Of a stretch of 29,795 nt of DNA, positions 22,150-29,795 are shown piece after piece. The first letter of the stretch is position 1, and the number at the start of each line of letters is the position of its first letter. The notes under the pieces are model-generated. The model had not been told where the DNA came from. It saw only the letters and a program-made list of their open reading frames with translations, and made no database searches. The DNA is taken from positions 1 to 29,795 of the forward strand of contig JAGVEP010000405.1 of NCBI GenBank assembly GCA_020058145.1. Direction: 5' to 3'. A program made the position numbers and the translations under genes. This DNA comes from Phycisphaerae bacterium. GTDB lineage: Bacteria; Planctomycetota; Phycisphaerae; UBA1845; Fen-1342.

Positions 22150-23474
22150 GGCGCTTCCTCCTTGACGGGTTTCAGTATCTCCTCACGCTGCTCATCTAGC
22201 CACTTGGTCGCCTCCGCTTCCCGCGCGGGATCGATGAACACGTACTCGAACGTGCTGACGGGCACGTTCGGCAGCACGGAGGACACCGAGAGCGCGGACG
22301 CGATGCGACCGTCCTTCATCTTTACGGGGAAATCAGTCAGGCCTCCTTTCCCGCGATACACGTCGCGCCGGACGGCCGGCTCGCCGAACTTGGCCTTCGC
22401 CGCATCAAACACCGCGCCGCCGGCCCGCTCGTTTTTCTTCACGTCGTCAGGGTTGCGCGTATAGAGCACGCGAAAATGCTCGTGATGGACGATTCGCCGA
22501 GCTGGATCGTGACCGGGCTGATTCGCTTCTCGCGCAGCCTTCAGTATCCCGGCCATCACCTCGTTGTCGGTCATTCCCATGTGCGCGTCGGCATCGGTCG
22601 CGAAGCGGCTGCCCGGAAGCCATTGCTGCAGGAAGTCTTTCAGATGGATGTCGTAGATGCGGCGCACGGGGTGGAAATAAACCTGCGAGTACATGAAGTA
22701 ACGAGCCAGCAGGAGCGCCTCGGCTGATTGCAGACCGCCCCCTTCGATACCGAGCGCGGGCTCATCGGAACCGTCCGATTCGCCGGACGGCGGCGAAGGG
22801 AGAATTCGCAGGGTGTCGATCAGCCGGAAATGATCGAACTTGCCGTAGGCCACCCCGGCATGGTGCGAGTCGCGCAGCAGGTAATCCATGCGATCAACGC
22901 CAAATGCGTCGCCCGTGATGATCTCGGCCAGGATCGTCTCCCAGACGCTGAATTTGAGGTCCGAGGCCTTGCGCGGACCGATCGCCAGCTTGACGATGTC
23001 GATGGGACGGAGCGGAGGCGTCACCTTGTCCCAGATTTCCTTCATCTCGTCCGATTCAATCAGCACCCGCGTGAGTCGCTCGTGATCCCATTCGGCGGGC
23101 AAGAGCTCCTTCTCGGCAGCGTGGGAGAAAGGAAGATGCCCGACATCATGGCACAAGGCTGCCATCCGCAGCGCCCGTCGCCAGTAGCGGAGACCATCCG
23201 CTTGGTCGATCTCTGGAAGCAGCTTGCGAACTTCGTCCGTGACAGCGCCGGACTGGGTCACGACGTCGAAAACTCGACCGGCGAGTTCCATGACGCCGAG
23301 AGAATGCTCGAATCGACGGTGGGTCGTGCCTGGGTACACGAGGAACGACATCGCGAGCTGATGGATGTGGCGAAGGCGCTGGAACTGCCGCGAATCCAAA
23401 ACTCTACGTTCGTCCGAGTCCAGGCGGACGAAGACGTGGATCGGGTCGCGGATTTCATGAAGCTGCTTTGCCAC
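22146..23474 (-). CDS. HD-domain phosphohydrolase (dNTPase/SAMHD1-like, YwfO type)
   Basis: This 442-residue protein has the metal-binding HD set of deoxynucleotide triphosphohydrolases: FEHSLGV with His57, CHDVGHLPFSHA with His109-Asp110, then FGVDRMDYLLRD with Asp194. Further blocks (RDPIHVFVRLD at the N terminus, PGTTHRRFEHS) match the YwfO/SAMHD1-like group, which cleaves dNTPs to nucleosides and triphosphate. The start is GTG at 23474; no ATG lies in frame nearby and the ribosome site is weak. It is the first gene of a minus-strand operon with the YwgA-like gene and a broken DUF1156 methylase. dNTPases can limit phage replication, so a defence role is plausible but unproved. Confidence 0.88.
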   Translation of the reverse strand: MAKQLHEIRDPIHVFVRLDSDERRVLDSRQFQRLRHIHQLAMSFLVYPGTTHRRFEHSLGVMELAGRVFDVVTQSGAVTDEVRKLLPEIDQADGLRYWRRALRMAALCHDVGHLPFSHAAEKELLPAEWDHERLTRVLIESDEMKEIWDKVTPPLRPIDIVKLAIGPRKASDLKFSVWETILAEIITGDAFGVDRMDYLLRDSHHAGVAYGKFDHFRLIDTLRILPSPPSGESDGSDEPALGIEGGGLQSAEALLLARYFMYSQVYFHPVRRIYDIHLKDFLQQWLPGSRFATDADAHMGMTDNEVMAGILKAAREANQPGHDPARRIVHHEHFRVLYTRNPDDVKKNERAGGAVFDAAKAKFGEPAVRRDVYRGKGGLTDFPVKMKDGRIASALSVSSVLPNVPVSTFEYVFIDPAREAEATKWLDEQREEILKPVKEEAP

Positions 23475-23635
23475 GTGCTCTGCTATCCGTCTTTCAACCC
23501 GTCTTATTCACCATCCGGGCTTTGGGCGGCATTCTACCGCGTCGGCGAAGGGAGGTCGAGTCTCTTGGGGCCGTTTTGGCGTGCTGGGACAATACCACCC
23601 CCCTTGCCCCCACGCCGGCACGGGCGTCGGGGGCG

Positions 23636-23653
23636 CCGCAACGCACGTTGCGG
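23636..23653. repeat. Short perfect palindromic hairpin
   Basis: CCGCAACG-CA-CGTTGCGG is an exact 8-bp inverted repeat with a 2-base loop, just after the stop of the transposase remnant (minus strand). A second GC-rich hairpin, GCCCCC/GGGGGC, sits beside it. Either the end of the old element or a terminator. Confidence 0.45.
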
Positions 23654-23657
23654 GGGG

Positions 23658-24047
23658 TCAGGGGGCACGGGCGAGATCGGCCACGGGCGGCGGTCGCAGC
23701 GTGCCCATGAAGCGGGCCAGGCACTGCCGGTAGTAGGCGGCGATGTCGTTGATCACGACGACCGCCCGGCGGGCGTGCAACAACACGCGGGCCGGCGTCT
23801 TGAGCAGGTGCTCGCGGAAGCTGCGGATCGTCCAGCCCCGCCCGGTGGTGCGCTGCAACCCGTCCCGCCCGACGTTGGCCGGATTGAAGGCCAGCGCGTG
23901 CAGCAGCAGCAAGGCCTCGTTGCAGGCGAACGCGTCGCGCGACGCGTAATGTTTCGTGGGCGTCTGGCCGCGGTAGTGCGTCTTGATGCGCGGGCTGGAC
24001 GACAGGGCCGGATCGAAGGCGTCCTTGAACTCGCCCAGATGACTCTC
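23658..24047 (-). pseudogene. C-terminal remnant of an IS1380/IS4-like transposase
   Basis: Read on the minus strand, about 130 codons are open from near 24047 to the stop at 23658, with no start codon at the beginning. The segments HYASRDAFACNEALLLLHAL, HLLKTPARVLLHARR and VVVINDIAAYYRQCL resemble the C-terminal helices of IS1380-type transposases. The catalytic DDE part is missing. The 5' edge coincides with the start of a leucine-rich-repeat remnant on the other strand, so recombination joined the two. It cannot encode an active enzyme. Confidence 0.6.
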
Positions 24048-24050
24048 AAA

Positions 24051-24304
24051 CGGGCGTGACGGACTTGACGCCGCTGGTGGGGCTGACGCAGTTGCAGCGG
24101 CTCTACCTGGATCAGACGGGCGTGACGGACTTGACGCCGCTGGCGGGGCTGACGCAGTTGCAGTGGCTGTACCTGGATCAGACGCGCGTGACGGACCTGA
24201 CGCCGCTGCGGGCGTTATCGACGACCGGAATCTTCATCGGTGTCGATCGCGACGTGCGCATTCCGCCGGAGCTCAAGGGCCACGTGCATTTGGTTCGAGC
24301 GTAA
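24051..24304 (+). pseudogene. 3' remnant of a leucine-rich-repeat gene with 66-bp repeats
   Basis: Two nearly identical 66-base units start at 24051 and 24117, and a third begins near 24183. They encode 22-residue leucine-rich repeats of the type TDLTPLAGLTQLQWLYLDQ, followed by a short C-terminal cap (IPPELKGHVHLVRA). The frame is open at the left edge with no proper start, because the upstream repeats have been replaced by the transposase remnant. Intact proteins of this type are often surface or signalling proteins. Confidence 0.6.
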
Positions 24305-24491
24305 TGCCGAGGCCGCGGAAGGCGGATCACGCGGGCGGAACCGCGGGGATGTCGGCCCGCGTGAGAATCGGATTGGCAGGGCTGCGTTGCACGTCAAGGG
24401 CCTCACGATTGCAGTCTGCTGCTGTCAGGGCTTATTCTACGCTCAAACGCGTCACCGGCGCCCCTTCCACCGCACCTCCATGGAGTCTGCT

Positions 24492-26846
24492 ATGCGTCCC
24501 CGGCTCATTCTGCTCGCGATCGTGGCGACCCTGCCAGCGTTGTCCATGGCGCAGGATTCCAGCGCAGCGTCACAGCCAGTTGCCACCCAAACGCCGGATT
24601 CGGCGGCGCTGACCGCCTACTTCTCCGCGCCCCCGGCGGATCGTCCCCGGCTCGCACAGCCTTGGAGACAGGCCACGAACCTGAGCGCCGCGGAGGTCCA
24701 AGCCTGGCGCGACGCGATCTGGCGGGCTTACACGGTGGCGGAGGGCCCCGAGCAGCGCACGTGGCGGGACGACCTCGCGAAACAGCGCGTGACGGCGGGT
24801 GGTCGCGTGCTAGCGTACTCCGTCCACAGCATCGGGGAGCAGCCCCCGTCCGGTTGGCCGGTGTCAATCACTTTGGACGCTGACGACCTGCGCGGCCAAG
24901 GACTCGCCCGCGTGGACACGGATTTCCAGGGGCTGCACATCTTCCCGCACATAGCGGGCGACAGCACAACGGCCGGGCAAACCCAGTGCGACGAGGTTCT
25001 CCTCGACCGGTTGGTCCGCGAGCTCATCGGGTTTGGAGAGGCCGATCCCAATCGCGTGTACCTTCGGGGCCATGCCGCGGGCGGCGACGCTGTCCTGCGC
25101 CTGGGGCCGAATACCGCTGATCGTTGGGCGGCAATTGCCGCCCTGGGCACTGCGAAAGGCGTAGACCAGGTACGCGTTGAGAACCTCCGCAATACGCCGT
25201 TGTTTCTGCTGGTCGGCGTTCCCCCGGGCAGTGCGAACGAGCTCGCCGATCAGTGGACCGCCGCCCTGCGCAAACTGCGCGATGACGCCAACCCGGACGA
25301 GTACAAATATGATATCCACGCCGCCGCCGGCGACGGTTCTACGGCGATCACGAGTGCCCCATGGCTCTCCACGTTCACCCGCGATCCCGTACCACGTCGC
25401 ATCGTCTGGACGCAAACCACGCCGGCCTGCTGTGACCGTTACTGGCTGCACCTGGAAGCCCCCGAGCATGACCGGGAACTCGGTGAGCTGCACACGATCG
25501 ATGCCCGCGCCGGCGGCCAGCTCATCAGTTTGGCAATGCAGGGGTTCCGACGCATCACCATTCGCCTGGACGACCGCCTGATCGACCTGGACCGGCCGCT
25601 TACCATCACGCTCAACGACGAAGAGGTCTTCACCGGGAAGGTGCCGCGCCTGGCTGCCACATTAGTGAAGACTCTCGAAGAACGCGGCGACCCCGCCCTG
25701 ATGTTCTGTGCCGAGCTTTCGTTTGACGTGCCAAGGAGTGCCGTTGCGGCCCACGCTCCCGCGTCAGCCCCCGCGACACGTGAGACGCCGCCGACCCCGG
25801 ATTATCCGCCGCCGGTCGAGCCACAGCTCGCCGCGGCGGTTGCGGCAGCGCTGCGCGCGGCGGACAGCAACGCGGGCGAACTCGTCCGGGCTCTGAAGGA
25901 GGCACCGACGGAACAGCGGCCCGGCCTGTACTTCCTCATCGCCAATCTTCCCAACCGCGATTTGCTGAAGATCAAGGCCGATTTTCTGCTCGAAGACGTG
26001 CGGCTGGCTTACGACGCGTGGCAGCACGCGCCGTGGTCGGCCCAGGTGTCCGAGCAGCAGTTCCTCCAGTACATACTCCCGTTCGCGCACCTCAATGAGC
26101 GGCGTGACAATTGGCGGCGCGACTTCTACGAGCGATTTCATGAGCAGGCCTGGCGGTTTCAGGATCCGCTGGATGCCACCAAATGGCTCAACGACACCAT
26201 CAACGACACGCTAAACGTCCACTACCACGCACACAAACGCCCGAAGTCGGATCAGAGCCCGTACGAGTCGATCGCGGCCGAGTACGCCTCCTGCACGGGG
26301 CTGTCGGTGCTCCTTGCCAACGCGTGCCGCGCCGTCGGCATCCCCGCCCGACTCACCGGCGTGGCGCAGTGGCTGGATGCATCCGGCAATCATACGTGGG
26401 TCGAGGTCTGGGGCGGTCCCCCCGATTCGTCGGCTGGCCCAATTCTGCGGCGTTGGTACAACGTCGGCGGCACGGGCTCCGATCCGCGACAAGGCGACTG
26501 GGTCAATGCGCGCTGCGGGGCGCAGGTGGACCCGGATAAACTGCTGCACCGCGTGTATGCGGCCTGCTTTCGCCGTAGCGGGCTGTACTTCCCGCTCGCG
26601 TGGAATCTGGACATCCGCTACGTGCCGGCGCTGAACGTGACGCGCTTCTATACGGGTCCCGTGGAGGTAGAGGTCGACGTTCCTGGCGGGGGCAGCGGCC
26701 AGGCCGTCGTGTACTGGAATGATGAGGTCCTGCTGACAGCCACGGGCACGGGCAAGGTGCGGCTGCCGTTGGCGCGCGGCGAGACCGTCCGTCTGGTGGT
26801 AACCGGACTGGGCGGCGCGCGGCGGGAGCAGACGCTTACGCCGTGA
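24492..26846 (+). CDS. Exported transglutaminase-like protein with an N-terminal hydrolase-like region
   Basis: This is a 784-residue protein taken from the ATG at 24492, which has GGAG six bases upstream; an ATG four codons earlier is possible. A signal peptide (LILLAIVATLPALSMA) leads it to the periplasm. Residues of roughly 130-300 look like an alpha/beta-hydrolase (VYLRGHAAGGDAV in the position of a nucleophile elbow, with no clear serine). The C-terminal part has a transglutaminase-like core: Cys601 in YASCTGLSVLL, His634 in NHTWVEVW, and an acidic residue in the following VGGTGSD stretch. The last 70 residues resemble a beta-sandwich. Such proteins act on peptides or glycoprotein cross-links, but no substrate can be named. 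It precedes the fucosidase gene by 60 bases in the same direction. Confidence 0.8.
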   Translation: MRPRLILLAIVATLPALSMAQDSSAASQPVATQTPDSAALTAYFSAPPADRPRLAQPWRQATNLSAAEVQAWRDAIWRAYTVAEGPEQRTWRDDLAKQRVTAGGRVLAYSVHSIGEQPPSGWPVSITLDADDLRGQGLARVDTDFQGLHIFPHIAGDSTTAGQTQCDEVLLDRLVRELIGFGEADPNRVYLRGHAAGGDAVLRLGPNTADRWAAIAALGTAKGVDQVRVENLRNTPLFLLVGVPPGSANELADQWTAALRKLRDDANPDEYKYDIHAAAGDGSTAITSAPWLSTFTRDPVPRRIVWTQTTPACCDRYWLHLEAPEHDRELGELHTIDARAGGQLISLAMQGFRRITIRLDDRLIDLDRPLTITLNDEEVFTGKVPRLAATLVKTLEERGDPALMFCAELSFDVPRSAVAAHAPASAPATRETPPTPDYPPPVEPQLAAAVAAALRAADSNAGELVRALKEAPTEQRPGLYFLIANLPNRDLLKIKADFLLEDVRLAYDAWQHAPWSAQVSEQQFLQYILPFAHLNERRDNWRRDFYERFHEQAWRFQDPLDATKWLNDTINDTLNVHYHAHKRPKSDQSPYESIAAEYASCTGLSVLLANACRAVGIPARLTGVAQWLDASGNHTWVEVWGGPPDSSAGPILRRWYNVGGTGSDPRQGDWVNARCGAQVDPDKLLHRVYAACFRRSGLYFPLAWNLDIRYVPALNVTRFYTGPVEVEVDVPGGGSGQAVVYWNDEVLLTATGTGKVRLPLARGETVRLVVTGLGGARREQTLTP

Positions 26847-26906
26847 AGCGTCAGCCGCGAACGACAACCAAGGAACATCGCGATTAGTGACCGGAGCGAC
26901 AGCCCC

Positions 26907-29795
26907 ATGAATGTACCGACCGCCGCGCTGGCCGGACTGACGCTGGGTGTTTTGGGAGCCGGCTCCTTTGCGCAGCAGCCCGCGATGGAGCTGATGATCC
27001 GGCCGGAAACCGCCGCCGCGCGCGACGCCCGCATGGCCTGGTGGCGCGAGGCCCGCCTGGGGCTCTTCATTCACTGGGGTCTGTATGCCATCCCAGCCGG
27101 TGACTGGGGCGACCGCACCGATCATGGCGAGTGGATTCGGGCGACCGCGGAGATTCCCAACGAAGAATACGAGCAGCTCGTTGGGCGGTTTGATCCCGTG
27201 AAATTCGACGCGGCGGCCTGGGTACAAGCGGCGAAAGACGCGGGAATGAAGTACATCGTCATCACGTCGAAACACCACGACGGCTTCTGCTTGTTTGACT
27301 CGCAATACACCGACTTCGATATCCTGTCGACGCCCTTCCGGCGCGACGTGCTCAAGGAACTCGCGGAAGCGTGCTCGCACGCCGGTATTCGCTTGTGCTT
27401 CTACCATTCCATCATTGACTGGCACCATCCGGACTACCTGCCGCGGCTGCCCTGGGAGCAGCGCTCGACCGAGGGTGCCGATTTCGAGCGCTACAGCGCC
27501 CATCTGAAGAACCAACTGCGTGAATTGTGCGCGAATTACGGCCGCATCGGCGTGCTCTGGTTCGATGGCGAGTGGGAGGACTCGTGGTCGCATGCACGCG
27601 GCGTCGATCTCTACAATTTCGTCCGTGGACTGCGTCCGGAGATCATCATCAACAACCGGGTTGACGTGGGCCGCGAAGGTATGGCCGGGATGACGCGCGA
27701 TCCACGTTACGCCGGTGATTTTGGCACGCCAGAGCAGGAAATCCCCGCCACCGGCTTTCCCGGCGTGGACTGGGAAACCTGCATGACTATGAACGATCAT
27801 TGGGGTTACAACAAGCACGACAATAACTGGAAGTCCAGCACAGACCTGATCCGCAAGCTGGTCGACATCGCGTCCAAGGGCGGGAATTTCCTGCTCAACA
27901 TCGGGCCCACGGCCGAGGGGGAATTTCCGCCGCCGTGCCTCGAGCGGCTGCGCGACATCGGTCAGTGGCTCGAACGCAACGGGGAGGCGGTCTACGGCAC
28001 ACAGGCCGGCCCGTTCAAAGCCCTCCCCTGGGGGCGTTGCACGCAAAAAACTCGCGACGGCGGCAGTACCCGCCTGTACCTGCACGTCTTCGATTGGCCC
28101 CGCAGCGGGCGGCTGGTACTAAACGGACTCTACAACGAACCCTTGGGCACCCGCGGACTGTCCGCGGAAGTGGCTCCGGCTCCGGACGTACACCGCGAAG
28201 AGGACGCGCTGGTCGTGACCGTGCCACCGCAGCCGCCGGACGCGGTCGTCACGGTAGTGGTCCTCGATATCGCGGGCCGGCCGGATGTCGCCGAACCACC
28301 GGAGATTCGCGCCGCATTTGACTGCTTTGTCGACACGCTCGACGTAGGCATCACATCCGAACGCGAGAATATCGAGCTGCGCTACACCACCGACGGCACG
28401 GAACCGCGGCACGACTCGCCGCTCGTCCGCGGCCCGGTCCAGCTTGCCGAAACGACCACCGTGAAGGCCCGTGCGTTCCGTGACGGCCAGCCCGTAAGCG
28501 GCAGCAGCGCCGCAACCTTCGCCAGAGTGACGCCACGCCCGGCCGAGCATCCGGATGCGCCGCTGCGCGGCCTGCGCTACGAATACTACGAGGGAGACTG
28601 GGACCGTTTACCCGATTTCGACCGCCTGGAACCTGCCAGGACTGGCTATGTAGGGGGCTTTGAGTTTTCCCCTCGGCGACAGAAGGACAATTTCGCCTTT
28701 CGCTACCGCGGATTCATCAATATTCCGCAGACGGGCGTGTATCGCTTCTTCACGCGTTCGGATGATGGCAGCCGTTTGTACGTCGGCGAGCGCTTGCTGG
28801 TCGAGAACGATGGTCTGCACGGGCCCGTCGAGGCCGCCGGCACCATCGCCCTCGAAACGGGCCTGCATCCGCTTACCGTGACGTACTTTGAAAGAGCGGG
28901 GGGGGACCTGCTGGAAGTGTCCTGGGCCGGCCCGCAACTCGACAAGCGCAAGGTGCCCGAGTCCGCGCTACGGCGCGTGCTCTCTTCGGATGATAAGCCA
29001 ATTGAGGAGTCCGCCGTGTTGATTCCGGAGCCGCGTCAACTCGCCTGGCAGGAGTTGGAATTCACCGCGTTTGCGCATTTCGGCATCAACACCTTCACCA
29101 ACCGTGAATGGGGTGATGGCAAAGAGGACCCGAAGCTATTCAACCCCACGCAGTTTGATGCGCGTCAGTGGGCCAGGGCCTTCAAGGCCGCCGGCCTGCG
29201 ACAGATGATCCTGACCGCCAAACACCACGATGGGTTTTGCCTCTGGCCCAGCAAGTACACCGAACATTCGGTCAAGAGCAGCCCGTGGCGCGACGGCCAG
29301 GGGGATGTTGTCCGCGAGGTGGCCGAGGCGTGCCGCGAGGTGGGCCTGAAGTTCGGGATCTACCTCTCGCCCTGGGACCAGCATGAGCCGACCTACGGCG
29401 ACTCCCCACGCTACAACGAGTTCTACGAAAACCAATTGACTGAACTTCTTACGAACTACGGCCCAGTCCATGAGGTGTGGTTCGATGGGGCCGGCGGCAA
29501 GAAGCAAGTCTATGACTGGAATGCCTACATCGCGCGCGTGCGGCGGCTGCAACCAGATGCTGTGATTTTCTCCGACGCCGGACCGGACGTACGGTGGGTA
29601 GGGAATGAGGCCGGGCTTGCCGGCGAGACCAACTGGTCCATGTTGCGGCGGGCCGAATTCCATCCCGGTACGCCGGAGTACGGGCCCCTGACGTGCGGCC
29701 ACGAGGACGGTACGCACTGGGTTCCCGCGGAGTGTGACGTGTCCATCCGCCCCGGCTGGTTTTACCACGCCGATCAGGATGCCGGGGTAAAGACG
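26907..29795 (+). CDS. Exported tandem GH29 alpha-L-fucosidase with chitobiase-like and PA14 modules (partial, runs off the window)
   Basis: The frame is open from ATG 26907 to the window edge, 963 codons with no stop. A signal-like N terminus (LAGLTLGVLGAGSFAQ) is followed by a first GH29 module at about 40-370, with ARLGLFIHWG, SKHHDGFCLF and LWFDGEWE, where Asp220 is the probable nucleophile. Next come a chitobiase-C-like beta domain (around 475-545) and a PA14 carbohydrate-binding module (around 553-690, SDDGSRLYVGERLLV). A second GH29 module starts near 700, with FAHFGINTFTN, AKHHDGFCLWPS and EVWFDGAGGK, where Asp860 is the probable nucleophile. Both modules keep the key motifs, so both could be active. 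The protein would remove fucose from polysaccharides or glycoproteins outside the cytoplasm. The C terminus is unseen. Confidence 0.92.
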   Translation, partial: MNVPTAALAGLTLGVLGAGSFAQQPAMELMIRPETAAARDARMAWWREARLGLFIHWGLYAIPAGDWGDRTDHGEWIRATAEIPNEEYEQLVGRFDPVKFDAAAWVQAAKDAGMKYIVITSKHHDGFCLFDSQYTDFDILSTPFRRDVLKELAEACSHAGIRLCFYHSIIDWHHPDYLPRLPWEQRSTEGADFERYSAHLKNQLRELCANYGRIGVLWFDGEWEDSWSHARGVDLYNFVRGLRPEIIINNRVDVGREGMAGMTRDPRYAGDFGTPEQEIPATGFPGVDWETCMTMNDHWGYNKHDNNWKSSTDLIRKLVDIASKGGNFLLNIGPTAEGEFPPPCLERLRDIGQWLERNGEAVYGTQAGPFKALPWGRCTQKTRDGGSTRLYLHVFDWPRSGRLVLNGLYNEPLGTRGLSAEVAPAPDVHREEDALVVTVPPQPPDAVVTVVVLDIAGRPDVAEPPEIRAAFDCFVDTLDVGITSERENIELRYTTDGTEPRHDSPLVRGPVQLAETTTVKARAFRDGQPVSGSSAATFARVTPRPAEHPDAPLRGLRYEYYEGDWDRLPDFDRLEPARTGYVGGFEFSPRRQKDNFAFRYRGFINIPQTGVYRFFTRSDDGSRLYVGERLLVENDGLHGPVEAAGTIALETGLHPLTVTYFERAGGDLLEVSWAGPQLDKRKVPESALRRVLSSDDKPIEESAVLIPEPRQLAWQELEFTAFAHFGINTFTNREWGDGKEDPKLFNPTQFDARQWARAFKAAGLRQMILTAKHHDGFCLWPSKYTEHSVKSSPWRDGQGDVVREVAEACREVGLKFGIYLSPWDQHEPTYGDSPRYNEFYENQLTELLTNYGPVHEVWFDGAGGKKQVYDWNAYIARVRRLQPDAVIFSDAGPDVRWVGNEAGLAGETNWSMLRRAEFHPGTPEYGPLTCGHEDGTHWVPAECDVSIRPGWFYHADQDAGVKT

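Noticed and set aside
22728..24059. 443-codon plus-strand frame opposite the HD gene
   Set aside because: Antisense to a firmly identified gene; its composition looks like a shadow.
24409..24438. TTGCAG and TATTCT pair before the transglutaminase gene considered as a promoter
   Set aside because: Matches are weak (three and four of six) with 18-base spacing; too poor to list.
26211..28085. 624-codon minus-strand frame opposite the transglutaminase and fucosidase genes
   Set aside because: Both plus-strand genes are well supported and this one has no family features.

Overview
The window is a high-GC bacterial chromosome segment with about 25 real genes on both strands. Several signs suggest an uncultured Planctomycetota, perhaps Phycisphaerae. 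These are a stand-alone Ser/Thr kinase next to a PP-like phosphatase and a PilT ATPase, several start codons that lie just after a -10 box with no Shine-Dalgarno sequence, secreted multidomain glycosidases, and short hairpin repeats between genes. This placement is an inference from gene content; there is no rRNA or other marker to confirm it.

Region 1 (106-10263) looks like one metabolic module for CoA thioesters and 2-oxoacids. A class III CoA-transferase (minus strand) faces a plus-strand operon. The operon encodes a 2-oxoacid:ferredoxin oxidoreductase alpha subunit, a fused beta-gamma subunit, a 97-residue protein ending in CQLGCF, and a P-loop domain fused to the FdhD sulfurtransferase. 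After a probable promoter come a large cytoplasmic molybdopterin oxidoreductase, a four-cluster ferredoxin-like subunit and an NrfD-type membrane subunit. The combination resembles the phenylacetyl-CoA:acceptor oxidoreductase (PadBCD) plus phenylglyoxylate oxidoreductase route. In that route an arylacetyl-CoA is oxidised at the alpha carbon and the resulting 2-oxoacid is decarboxylated to an aroyl-CoA, with electrons going to ferredoxin and quinone. The substrate is inferred.

Region 2 (10340-13806) is accessory. It has a complete IS630-type element (about 1.1 kb, imperfect ends), a cut-off signal-peptide fragment, a short tandem repeat, a small anchored protein overlapping dtd (TTG start, altered motifs), and an anchored protein of unknown function.

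Region 3 (14001-20968) is housekeeping and regulation: kinase, phosphatase and PilT ATPase; a strong inverted repeat between convergent genes; nrdR translationally coupled to an ATP-cone-only protein; a plant-TRZ1-like tRNase Z; an orphan ribbon-helix-helix protein; and lipA.

Region 4 (20969-24304) is a scarred island. It holds a C-terminal gene fragment, a REPIN-like pair of inverted hairpins, the first 28 codons of a DUF1156-type DNA methylase, an intact YwgA-like/HD dNTPase-like gene pair upstream of it on the same strand, and a transposase remnant abutting a leucine-rich-repeat remnant. It reads as the surviving part of a defence or DNA-modification locus.

Region 5 (24492-29795) encodes two exported proteins: a transglutaminase-like protein with an N-terminal hydrolase-like region, and a very large protein with two GH29 alpha-L-fucosidase modules separated by chitobiase-like and PA14 modules, open to the window edge.
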